Positions 11,135 through 21,720 of a stretch of 64,000 nucleotides of DNA are shown here, piece by piece (position 1 is the stretch's first letter; the number at the start of each line of letters is the position of its first letter). The notes under the pieces are model-generated. The model was given only the letters and a program-made list of their open reading frames with translations, was not told the DNA's origin and ran no database searches. Origin of the DNA: Druceiella hillmani (Eukaryota; Arthropoda; Insecta; Lepidoptera; Hepialidae); assembly GCA_039881145.1 (NCBI GenBank), contig JAYKKI010000016.1, positions 13,460,501-13,524,500 on the forward strand. The letters are read 5' to 3'. Position numbers and translations under genes: made by a program.

Positions 11135-11780
11135 TAATAATAACTTTATTTTACTTTTAGTATTCAACCTTAAAGAAACGCTTATTCGCCCACAATACAC
11201 TTTCGATTAGATCCGCATTAATTATTAACAATTTAAATGAAAATGGAAAGAAACACGGGAACTCCCTGAAAATTATTTCATGAATAATTACGTGTTCCTT
11301 TTCATTTTCCTTATGGTTCGCAGTAGCGACAATTGCAGAGGGTGTTCGCTCTAGTGGCGTTCATTTAATTCGCCTGCTCTTGGCGTTGTCATTTTAATGG
11401 CGAGTTAATACAATTTTAGTTTTTCCAAAGACCTGTCAAGTGATGGGAATATCGCGTTCATTTCTCGTTGCATCCGAGCGAGCTCGCTGGTCGGACTGAG
11501 AAATATTGAAAAAGTATGCAGATTATTCGAATACCGATGTTACTAATACCGTGAAAATCACTGAAGTATGTAACTGCTTAATCTAAATTAGTATTATTTC
11601 GAATTTACTTTAAAATTTACTTAAGTATCGATTGTGCTTTAAGAATGAGAAATGCACATTTGTTTAGAATGCAAGTTTTCTCAAAATTTTATGATGTTCT
11701 AAGTGATAAATGGACTATATTTTAAATGATTTTTTGCCAAAATACACAAGCTGACTATATATTATTTACAATTAGTTTTA
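11135..11780 (+). repeat. Family A repeat, copy A5 (long subtype)
   Basis: It contains GAAAATGGAAAGAAACACG (11256-11274), which pairs with CGTGTTCCTTTTCATTTTC (11292-11321 region) as an imperfect 19-bp stem. This is followed by GGTTCGCAGTAGCGACAATT, GGCGTTCATTTAATTCGCC and CATCCGAGCGAGCTCGCTGG. It mirrors A3. Confidence 0.75.
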
Positions 11781-11999
11781 ATTACGTCAACTGCTACCTG
11801 AATTGTTATAATAATAATTAGATTGGCTTAAAAATCCAATAGAAAATGCAATGTTCTCTGTAGTTGAAACAATTCCGGTATAATTGAAACACTTTAAATG
11901 TTTCAAGCTACCAATAAATAGCTACAAGCTACCAATAAATAGCTGATAAGGAACATGATTTTCATTAGTATTATCTGTACTAATATTTAACATAGTTTC

Positions 12000-12350
12000 T
12001 ATTAGAGTAGGTCTGACGTGCTTAATCTCTCCTAAGTCTTTGATCAAAAATGCTCTGGTAACATTATGATATGTTGTATATAAACTTAGCTATACATATA
12101 ATAAAAGTAATAATCTCAATGTTGTCCGCCAAAAAGACTCAGTGTAAACTGCATCTTGTTTAGAATAAAACTTTTAACCACAAGCCTTAGAGGAAAACAA
12201 ATATTATTTTAATTATTTTATTTCTTTCTTAAAAACTATTTGCACTGCGTATATTATATTGCTACTTTGAGAAATGTCTACCCGCTCTCACGAACTATAG
12301 CCACCATAATACTGAAGTTCTTCATGCACTGCCTTTAACCTCTGTTTCAG
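12000..12350 (-). pseudogene. Ty1/copia reverse transcriptase relic, right arm
   Basis: On the minus strand, KAVHEELQYYGGYSS (12290-12345) corresponds to AMREEYQYYDDHS in the left arm. LRLVVKSF is followed, one frame off, by KQDAVYTESFWRTTLRLLL (about 12110-12190), which fits the KQGVDYTExFxPVxxxTTLRLLL block of copia elements. A KDLGEIKHVRPTLIET stretch lies near 12000-12048. The active-site VDD segment is deleted. This copy keeps YTESF better than the left one, so the two relics complement each other as evidence. Confidence 0.75.
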
Positions 12351-12579
12351 AGCTCAGAGATTTAATGATGGCTTGATGTATTTGGCTGTTTCAACTCGGC
12401 CGGAACTCTTCTAAGTAGACGGAATATTGCATTTCCTTTAGTGTTTTTAAGTCAATCTAATTGACGTTTTAATAATATGGAAACGTATTTTCGTAACAAG
12501 TACCCAATTCAAATAACAAATCCCGAATTTATAAACTAAGATGTAAATAGAATACAATTAGCCTGCGTATTGTTGTAAG

Positions 12580-13245
12580 TAAATGGTTGAAAATACAGTC
12601 GATTCATCACTTGCAATGTCATAAAATTTCAACAAACGTTATATTGTAAATGCTCATGCTCCCTTTAAAATACAACGAAAACTTTGAGTAAATGATAAAC
12701 CAAATCTGAAATAGCACTAACAAAGATTTAAGAGTTTCATATTTTAATAACCTTCATAATATTAGTGACTTCAGCAATCGAATAACATAAACACTTCTCG
12801 CAATATTTTCTAGTCCCGCCAGCTAGCTCACTCGGACGCAAAGAGAGACGAATGCAATATTCCTATCTTTGCACAGAGGTTTGGAAGCAACTAATATTTC
12901 GTTAATTCGTTATAAAATATCGATAACGCTCGGAGCACCAAATTGAATGAATGTCACTAGAGCGGATCGCCTCTAAAATTATCGCTGCAACGAATCACAA
13001 GGAAAATTAAAAAGAAGCCATAAATATTCGTGGACCAAGCCATAACTATTCGTGGACCAAGCCATAACTATTCGTGGACCAATTTTTGTTGACTTCTTGT
13101 GTTTCTTTCCTTTCTTACTTAATTTTTTAGCAAACGACGTGGGTATAATCAGTTGTATTTTCGTGTCATTCATTCTGTACAAGTCATTCTGTTCGATTGA
13201 ATTTCAGATAGGACAAAAATATCTATCACCCCTCTACTTTTCTTC
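12580..13245 (-). repeat. Family A repeat, copy A6 (long subtype)
   Basis: Plus-strand signatures are GCTAGCTCACTCGGACGCAA, GACGAATGCAATATTCC, GAGCACCAAATTGAATGAAT and a terminal ATCTATCACCCCTCTAC. It mirrors A2 across the palindrome and, with A5, brackets the right-arm copia relic. Confidence 0.75.
13017..13082 (+). repeat. 22-bp tandem repeat, 3 units, inside A6
   Basis: Three consecutive 22-bp units of the form GCCATAA(A/C)TATTCGTGGACC plus AA. The last two are identical. Single degenerate units lie at the same place in A3 (near 9528) and A4 (near 10543), so A6 expanded one internal unit. Confidence 0.85.
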
Positions 13246-13249
13246 GAAA

Positions 13250-15890
13250 TACTTTGTGTGACGTTTTGCAAAAAAGATTATAAAAAGAAAATAAAAAGAT
13301 TAAAAAAACCTTGAGAGCTCAGGAGTTGAGCAAATCTCGCTTCCCTGTGAATATACATGTCGGCCTGCCGAATTAGTGGTCTAAAAGTCTTTAAAGAAAC
13401 GCGCGTTTATTTGACGGCCGCTCTGTTACGTAAGTTAATACATTGAAAATGCCTAATAATTTTTTATTTAACTAAAATGTTATGCCATGTAGGTAATCTT
13501 TCATGTACGTTTTAAAACTTTGAATTCATATTTAAGTAAATAGAGACCTCTAGAGCAATATAACTTATTTTTTTTATTTTAAATGATAAGTACATAGATA
13601 AATGGCATTGCCTGGAAATATAATAAGGCTGCGGCACTTTAGAAGAAAAGAGAAATAATCTAAATAAGGTTACAGAAGTAAAAAGAAACTTTTAAAAGAT
13701 ATGACGCCTGGAAGAAATAAATTTATGTTTCAAGAATGATAAATGGGAAAAGAAAGAAAAGAAGAAAATATTATGAGACATTATATAGTCTGATTTTTAT
13801 ACCTCGTCCATCAAGTCAAAGAGTGAGTACAAAGATATTTCCACTGATTCCTGCATCTGATTACTTGTGCAAGAGGAAATGAGAAAATCAGAAAAGACAG
13901 GTCGAAGCTTTATTGAGATAATGCTTCATTACAATTTCAAAAAAGGAGAGAAAAAATTCAAGAAGTGAAAGAAAAAACATGGAAGAATTAAATTTATTTA
14001 AGCAATTAAATTTATTTTGCTAAGAAAATCGTTGGCAAAGGACGAAAACTGTTAAATCGACAATAAAACATTTATGGAAAGTTCTAAAGAATAATTTCCT
14101 ACATCTAAAATGGTAAAAAAAGGAAGGCGAGCCCCATATGAGCCTAATGTGACATTAGAATCACTTCAGATACAGGAATTAATTTACTATCAAACAAACA
14201 ATATGTTTATTCTATTGATATAATATATGCACAAAATCTTAGTTTTGCTGCTGACTATTTGATATTATTATTTCTTTTCTTTAAATTTAGACGATGTATT
14301 GAACACGATGGAGTGATATTTGATTATTTTTTTTTTATTATTTTGATGGCAATATAGAACAACTGTAGTGTTTTGCAAGAACTGTCAGATTCTTCAAAAC
14401 TTTCAAATCTTTAATAACTTAAACATAATTTAAAATAAAAATGTAAAAAAAAATGTAAAAAAAAAATTATAATGTAATACGAATGGCCCATATACTAATG
14501 AAACTCTTCCAAATAAGTACCATAATATCCTCCACAATAAAGATTATTAATTTTCATGGTACTTATTGCTAATAGATTTTACAATAAATTAGTGGGTATT
14601 TTGTGTAACTTAATATCTTAGAAACAAAACGATATAACGCGTATTTTTTACGAATTTACTGAGTCTTTTAGTGGCCACCTTTTTGGCATTCGCACTTCCA
14701 ACTTTTATTTTTGTTCAGATTCCTCCTCATTTTCTCTATCACTGACATAGCTGCACTCTATACAGGTGCAGCTATGTCAGTGATCTAATCAAAAGCTATT
14801 GATAGAGGACCTTCTTAACAATCAATCTAATGCAAAACAGGGTTGTGAAAATGTGCATAGTTTAATCATTTTCAATATACCTAGATTTTTCATAATTTGG
14901 TTTAAGTGTTATCGTATGTTCCGTGCTTTTTTTCAGTTTGTAAATCATTATTCTTTGCCGTTTTTAATGTAATTTACGTATCACGTTTGTGACGTTTCTT
15001 TTTTACACATTAGGTTTTGGAAAATTTAAAATAAATTTTCAACATTCCACATTCAATAAGAAATTACTAAAAGCTTAAAATATTTTCTTAGTTGTGGTAT
15101 AAAATAAAATGTTGATTTTCATCCACAATTGTAAACTATACGTTTGCCAAATTTCATGGCTATCTATTGTAAAGTTTATATGCAGCATTGATTAAAGCGA
15201 ATCAAGAAGGAAAAAGTAAATATTTTTAATAAAATTAGTGACTTCTAAACTATAGACATTTGAACACATCCGTTTCGCTTTAGATTAATTGCTTGGGACG
15301 TCCTCTATCTATAATCTTTGGTTGGACTACTGACTCAGGGATAAACTACATACGAGTTAAAACATTGGCACTGTTTTAAAATAAAGTTATCCTGCGTAAA
15401 TTTTTTTTGCAAAAATTTAATACGAAATTAAACTGAGTATAATAATATTTTAATTATTAAGCTTCCATATAAATTTGTAACTTGTATAAATGATGTCAAC
15501 ATTATATTGTTTATGTAATAGTGTTAATATAGTAATAAAACGCTCAGCGGAACATAAAGATGCTTACTACCCTTTATTGTTAGTTTCAATATATTTATTT
15601 ATTTATTTATTTAGCAATTAAACTTTTTCAACACACTGTTTTTTCAACATACGATTTCGAAATAATAAAAAAATATTAAACTTAGCTAAGGTATAAGCAA
15701 TTTTGTTCGTGATTGCAATTTTAATGACTTACAATATATTTCAACAGATCTTTGAGTTTTTGATGCTGGATGATAATAAGCATACACTTAGACAACACAA
15801 ATAGAAAAAAAAGCAATAAGTACCCATAATATTCACACAATTTTCGACATTTATTAAAAAGTTCAAATAGAAGAGAAAAAGACAAAGACG
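13250..15890. other. Arm sequence without genes
   Basis: The segment 13390-13570 mirrors 6600-6790. From about 13600 to 14600 the sequence is purine-rich or AT-rich with no open frame of note. A strong hairpin lies at 14738-14784. Confidence 0.5.
14738..14784. repeat. Perfect 19-bp-arm hairpin
   Basis: ATCACTGACATAGCTGCAC (14738-14756) is the exact reverse complement of GTGCAGCTATGTCAGTGAT (14766-14784), with a 9-base loop. A perfect stem in an old, mutated arm suggests recent origin or a fold-back insertion. Confidence 0.85.
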
Positions 15891-15894
15891 CTCA

Positions 15895-16170
15895 CCAAAC
15901 ATTTTCGAACCTTTCTTTATTTTTTTTGCGACTTACAAGTCGCAGTGATGATTTCGATGACCGTCCGCGTGCCGCTGTCCGTTAAGTTTCTCTCCCCCGG
16001 TCCCCGCCCATTATATTTCTGTCAAGTTAATGAAATTTTATTTAATCCGAAAGCCCAGGGCTCTGACGGAAACGCTACATTTGTCTTTCCTTGAGCGAAT
16101 GAAGACAGTTCGCTTAAGGGGAAAAACCCTCAAAAGGAATTTACAGTCATTGTAATGTCGGATTTAATTT
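15895..16170 (+). repeat. Family A repeat, copy A7 (short subtype)
   Basis: It contains TTTTGCGACTTACAAGTCGC, CATTATATTTCTGTCAAG, GTTAATGAAATTTTATTTAA and TTTGTCTTTCCTTGAGCG. It is the mirror of A1 and a relative of A8. Confidence 0.75.
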
Positions 16171-16475
16171 GCAAACCGTCAAGGTTATGCTTATTATTAC
16201 AACTTTTATTAAGTATGTAGGTATTTGTCTGTAACTTTATATGACTTATAAAATTTAAAAGAGACACACACACAACTGATCCTAATTATCGTAATGTACA
16301 TAATCTTTATGAAACTGTTTAATTTTTTATTTTTTTAAGATACTGAATACTAACGTGAGTTATAGTGACAACAAAAACAGAGGCTTACAAATTTCAACTT
16401 TCAAATAATTCTATACTCAGTATAGTTAATACAAATAATGTCATCAAATCGAAATTTGCTCAACTAGCAAATAAT

Positions 16476-16501
16476 GAGAGAGAGAGAGAGAGAGAGAGAG
16501 A
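16476..16501. repeat. (GA)n microsatellite
   Basis: About twelve GA units, absent from the matching place in the left arm. Confidence 0.9.
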
Positions 16502-18014
16502 AATCGTTTATTGTGAATAAAAATTGTCAACAACAATAATACGATTTTCCGAGACATCTTTCTGTCCTAAAAATTAGGTGCAGTTCTAAGAGAAATAAGT
16601 GGTTTAAGACTGTAATGCAACAGGGTAATAATTATTCAATGGAATATGACTTTATAAATAGGTTTAAAATCTAGTCATTATATATTCAAGTGGACAAACT
16701 AACTCCAATATTACAGGTATTTATTTACATTGAGATCACATAAATTTATAAAACAATGATGATTATATACTATTTGATTTTAAGAAATTGACTATGAAAA
16801 GACCTAAAAGCATTATTTGTCTTTTAAATTAGGCAAATTAAACAAAATTAGTTAGAAATAACTGGCAATTTCCCGTAATAGATTTTATTTATTTTTTGTT
16901 TTATTGGGATGTGTTCTGTAAAATGTGAATTTTTCCGTTACTGGTATAGTAACGGATAACCGAAAAAAATATAAGAAATAACAATTGCAATTATTAAGAT
17001 TTCCTACAAAAAAATTAGTACACCTTTGCATAAAATTAATAATTTATTTTCTTAGTTTAATTTCTTTCATTACAATCCTAATTTTTCATAACACAGTTTC
17101 GAGGAACACAAAAGACCAAAATTGCAGCTGTTGAAATCGATGTTATTGTCATTCATTGTTCGTCTTCCACTTCGTCATCTTATTGTGAGTTCTGTCGAAC
17201 GTTAGTGCTTCTTTATTTCTGAAATGTTAATATTTCTATTTTAGGATATAATTACAAAACATTAAAAAAATATTTTCGTTAATTTTTGGTCATAACATTC
17301 TTCGAACGTGAATGTCGTAGAAAAAAATATTAAAAATAAGAACTACAAAATTGGTCTGTTACATTTTCTTCGAAAAGTCGAGAGTTTTATACCAATTTGC
17401 GAAATAATTAAAGAAATCTTACTTTTTTAATCTCGAATAGGTATCAAGTGTGTATTTGTGAAAACATTTACCGTAGACAAATGTTCAGGGCTTTAATTTC
17501 AATGTCTACTTTTGCCTCGAAAAATTCATAATTTTCGAGAAAATCGCCAATATGCACAAGGAATAATACACAAAACTATGTACAATAGAGCTTATAAAGC
17601 ATAAAATACTTAAAATAATACATAAATTACTTTAATTAAGAAAATATATTGTGGATTTTTTTAATTAAATCCTTACTTTACTTCCATATTTTCAATTAAA
17701 CTAGTGTAATGGGACTATCCTGTTGATGATAACTAATGCTGCTACTATGTAAAAAAGTGTTACAAAGATTAACAACTACACTAGAAATTATAAAATAAAA
17801 AATAAACATAGGTTTTAATTAAAAATATTTTTTTCATTTATTTATTGTCAGCTGTCTCCCGTACCTGCATTCCCATAGAAGTAGTATTTCTTGAAATAAA
17901 CCAGTATTCTACATTTGTCTCCATGATACAGATTAAATTGATATCGAATTTTACGACGATTGGCTGAAAATTTATGCCATGAAAGTGAAACCAACCAATA
18001 AATAATATATTTTT

Positions 18015-18070
18015 AATATATTTTATAAATTAATAATCGCTTTCGCGTTTATTAATTTATAAAATATATT
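18015..18070. repeat. Perfect 21-bp-arm AT hairpin
   Basis: The arms at 18015-18035 and 18050-18070 are exact reverse complements around a CG-containing loop (ATCGCTTTCGCGTT). Confidence 0.85.
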
Positions 18071-18149
18071 TAAATATATAAATTGAAATTTCTCCATAGT
18101 CTGTTTGAAAAACGTACACACCTAATACTTAATGCCTGACTCTTTTCAG

Positions 18150-18245
18150 GCATATTTAGCTTAATTTGGGGATAAAAACTATATAAGTCAAATCTTTCAG
18201 ATTAAACCGGATCCGGATTTTTTTCCCTTGTAGCTTTAACTTTAT
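18150..18245 (+). repeat. Repeat with GGATCCGGAT core, copy 2
   Basis: Direct-orientation relative of 1690-1795. Just before the shared part lies a small hairpin, TGCCTGA...TCAGGCA (18133-18151). Confidence 0.6.
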
Positions 18246-19059
18246 GAGTGGTTTTTTTTTATGGGTCAACGTCATTTTTTTGTTGTTATCTTGTTTTACA
18301 AAGACGACTTCGATATTTTAGATCACTGTTACCCTGAAGTACTCATTTTTTGTTTTTCCTCACAAACCAACGTTTGGGTAGATGCAATTAAAGTCTTTTG
18401 ATATATTTCGGCTACTATGGTAGCATTTAAATTATTTGTGAACGTGTGCATATTGCTAAATACCTGCTTCGAAAAAACAGCGACAAACGTACCTTTTTAT
18501 CGGGTTTTTAACGAGTTGCTTCATAAGGTAAAAGTTTAATCTCTGTCCAATTTTGCTTTGCAAAAGTCAGTATTTCGTGACGTGTTTTTCCAGCAATAGT
18601 GGCTTCGTTATATTTTACTTCGTTATTGGATAAAGAAGTAAAACGTATTCTTATAGCATTACATAATACATTTACATCCCTCTTACGCCAAAGTTACTAC
18701 ATATCTTCTACATACACCCACAAATTACCTTTCTTCGTTTTTTGGTCGGAGCCCTGATCTGGTTTATCATAATCTTTTTTTATATCGAAATATTGTTATA
18801 CATATTCACTTCGATATATTCTTATATTCACTGTCTTCTAAGTGCCTTTCATGCAGCAGTGGTTCCGTATGACATTTTTGGTCTTTTAAGGTTCAATAGA
18901 AGAGACATCATTTTGTAATGTGAACAAGTCCTGATGACAACTTTCAATATAAATCAAAGTTCGCAATTAAATGTTTCCTCTTATATAAATTAAAAAATGC
19001 TACATCCACCTTTACTATTAGACGGAATATTGTTTTTATAATATTTCGCCAATATTTGA

Positions 19060-19270
19060 TGCTATTCTAAAGTTTCTTCTAAGAGTGCCTCTCCAACCAG
19101 TGAAAGTTGGCCAGTTCTACATATTTAGTCTTTTCTATGGCAAAGAGAAAGTGCACGATGGTACTCGTAAACCCTATACATTTTAGGATGTTATGCAACC
19201 ATGACTTTCTTCTATAACCGGGTTTCTACCTTCCAGCAATTTTCCCCATCATTGTTAGTAGCAAGAACTC
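19060..19270 (-). pseudogene. Partner relic of the retrotransposon tail, right arm
   Basis: On the minus strand this is the reverse-complement partner of 1165-1386. Read across one stop and at least one frameshift, it gives MMGKIAGR, then KPGYRRKSWLHNILKC, then a GFTST stretch, and ends with ELANFHW. The RRKSWLHNI piece is a good match to the RRKxSWLRNIR core of insect non-LTR reverse transcriptase C-termini. Together the two relics show that the palindrome arms both contained this tail before they diverged. Confidence 0.55.
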
Positions 19271-20059
19271 GTATATGTAATATCCGAGCATTTGCTCTAG
19301 ATGTGCAACGTTACGTTGTTTGATGATTTGCAAAAAGTTGCGTTTCTAGCCAACTCGACGTAAATTGTCTTCATTGGTGACTTTTTGAGTCAAAGACGTG
19401 GATTATAAAGATATTTGTTTATATATGCATTTCTTCAGTTTATATATGCATTCTAGTTATATTGAAAATAAACATCTAAACATCTAATTGTGAACTACGG
19501 ACTACAGAGGGCACCATGTATTATTCTTATAAAGCTTCGATTCTAGTCTCACAATAAAATGTTCTTAACTAATTTTCGTTTATTTATTATAAAAAATCTT
19601 CATATTCAATTACAAGAGAGTGTGAGTAAAATTGAGATATTAACAATAATAATTGTTTTACTATTAACCTAATATTTATAATTATTAAAAAAGAATCACT
19701 TCAAACTCTTAGTTTGTTTAATGGAATGGAATTCAAATCGGCTTTGAACTTAGTAATCAAACTTGAATTAATTCAGTTAATTGTGGCTAAATGAGTGTGG
19801 TATTTACAGTATTGTACCAACCCTGTAAATAAGTTAATATTTGATTTATAAAAGTACCTGAACCACCATCAAGTTACTGATCTATTGTAGAATAATGCTA
19901 GAAACTATAGTGTTGTAATAAGCACGTATAAGTCTATAGTAAATTTTTAACTTTTTTTCAATTAGAAATATTAAAAGAAACATATTATATCTGTTAAAAA
20001 ATTTTAAATATTAATTTTTTACAACGTAAATTCATGATCTACCATACCTTTTACAGGCA

Positions 20060-21540
20060 TAAAAACATAAACAACGCTATAGCTTTCCTACAATCTTTGC
20101 ATAGACAACTAGAAACTTTACATTTATCACAATTTTAGATTTAATAGTTCTGAATACTCTTATAAATTAGTCCTTTCAAACGACACCCCAAGCTATATAT
20201 GGAATAAAAAAAATTTTATAATGCAAATAAACCAAAAAAACAATGAATTTCAATTTTGTTTTTTTTTATTACAATGTTCTAACAGTATTTGTCTTTAACA
20301 CCTTCACTTTGAAACCTATCCTATATCATAGGCTAGTCTATTCCTACAGCGGTTATAAAGTTGCTCAATTGAACGGTTCGGCAACGAACGTGTTAAATAA
20401 GATGCCCCACTTTTTCAATTCATATTTAATCTTAATAATACGACCACTGCAATTACTGACTTACATAACATTACCTATTCTACCGGAACAAGATAAAAAA
20501 ATCAACTGAACAACTTTGACAGCATTTATTTTTAACTTCATTTCCAAATTTCATTAAAAACGTTTGCCTATCCAAAAAACTTCTAATAATAACTTGTTTT
20601 TTGATTGTTATTATTACGGGACATATAAAAAATTAAAAACTGACGAAAAAGTACTTATAGAAATAAGAGACAAAAGTGAACAAGAAATATGAAATTGCGA
20701 GTAAATTAAATTTCAAAATTTCTAAGTATAGTAACGGGAATAGCCATGAAAAAAATAAAAATGTTTGAAGAATCACGTATCATAAAAAGTAAAATGAAAG
20801 AGCTATCTAGGATATGCATTATGTGTAGATTTCTAGTAGCAAGATGGTGTAAATAGATATAAGGAATCACTTAAATAAAATAGGTATTTTTGACATTAAG
20901 TTAAGTACATTCGTGAAGTCACCAATATTTCAGATATCATTTGTAATCGTTAAAATCTTCAATGTATTTGGTGCTTATTTATCTGAACCTTTTTGAGCAA
21001 GTTTTTATCAACAATATAGTAACAGCAGTAAAACAAAACTAATTATAACACAGACATTGGAGAAACAAAATTTCGAATAGCTTCTTCAAATAAATTGTAT
21101 TCAGACGCAACTTTAACTCATATTAGCCTCAATCTAAGTAATTTGAAGTACGAAACTCTTAAGTAATTTGATGAGAATTTTTAAAATATTTCATAATTTT
21201 AAAAAGTGTTCCACCTTTTAAAATTTGGATGATAAAATTCATTTACATATCGTTACATTCCATTCCACGAATTGAAAAACTCTCAGGCTGAGATTGAAAA
21301 ATGAAAATTTACCAACATTTTCAATTAAGATCCGTGGAAATAATAAATTCCGTATAAATAAAGTTACATTGAGTAAGTTATGAGATAAATGAAGCATTCG
21401 TGCCTCAGAAAACAAGTGGTATCCAGTTATATCAACAGGTTACGTAAAGACGGGAAAAGAAGAACAAAATATAAATTTAAATAAAAAAAACGACGATAGA
21501 TCCAAATACATATTAAATTATAATACCTGTACACTTAAAC
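20060..21540. other. AT-rich interval outside the palindrome
   Basis: Near 20085 lies CCTACAATCTTTGCATAGAC, a string shared with 52570-52600 and 58030-58060, so this is a piece of a dispersed repeat. ORF 20243-20509 has no recognisable domain. Otherwise I see nothing. Confidence 0.5.
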
Positions 21541-21720
21541 TCAATTTAATGTTCACAAAAGGCATCACCGAAGAGAGCGTTCACTTAAGATGATAAAGCT
21601 TCAGAGAGATTCCCACAGCGGCCGTTAGTGGATACGCGCAGCGGGCACTTTATTACCGCACTCGATATTACGGTTATATTTTTTAGCTGTTCTCGACATT
21701 TACAAAGCCCGTTTTGTTCC
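21540..21720 (-). repeat. Family B repeat, copy B1
   Basis: On the minus strand it reads ATCGAGTGCGG, CACTAACGGCCGCTGTGGGA and GAAGCTTTATCATCTTAA. These match the core of family B (a cytosine-guanine-rich AGCCGCTGTGAGCAT followed by TTTATCGTTTAACGA). B1 is closest to B5, sharing CACTAAC-GCCGCTGTGGGAA. Confidence 0.6.

Larger units (their letters stand above)
130..20050. repeat. Giant imperfect palindrome (about 20 kb)
   Basis: The first 20 kb fold onto themselves. Segments on the plus strand reappear as reverse complements in mirrored order. Pairs checked by eye include 292-320 with 19868-19900, 818-870 with 19587-19640, 1330-1390 with 19060-19115, 3220-3290 with 16860-16950, 4040-4090 with 16383-16430, 4360-4600 with 15920-16170, 4940-5000 with 15590-15680, 6600-6790 with 13390-13570, 7420-8065 with 12580-13275, 8265-8815 with 12000-12350, and 9735-9790 with about 11055-11090. 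Each pair sums to 20.2-20.8 kb, giving a centre near 10.2-10.4 kb. The arms differ by many substitutions and indels, so the structure is old. The left edge may lie beyond the window. It is not a Polinton, because no DNA polymerase or integrase genes are visible. Confidence 0.85.
11030..20050 (-). repeat. Right arm of the giant palindrome
   Basis: Read on the minus strand, this arm repeats the left arm order: retrotransposon tail (19060-19270), short A copy (15895-16170), long A copy (12580-13245), copia relic (12000-12350) and A copy (11135-11780). Features seen only here include a (GA)n run near 16476, a 19-bp-arm hairpin at 14738-14784 and a 21-bp-arm hairpin at 18015-18070. Confidence 0.8.

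Noticed and set aside
130..20050. Polinton/Maverick or other giant virus-like transposon
   Set aside because: No DNA polymerase B, integrase, ATPase or capsid gene is visible, and the arms are far longer than Polinton ends.
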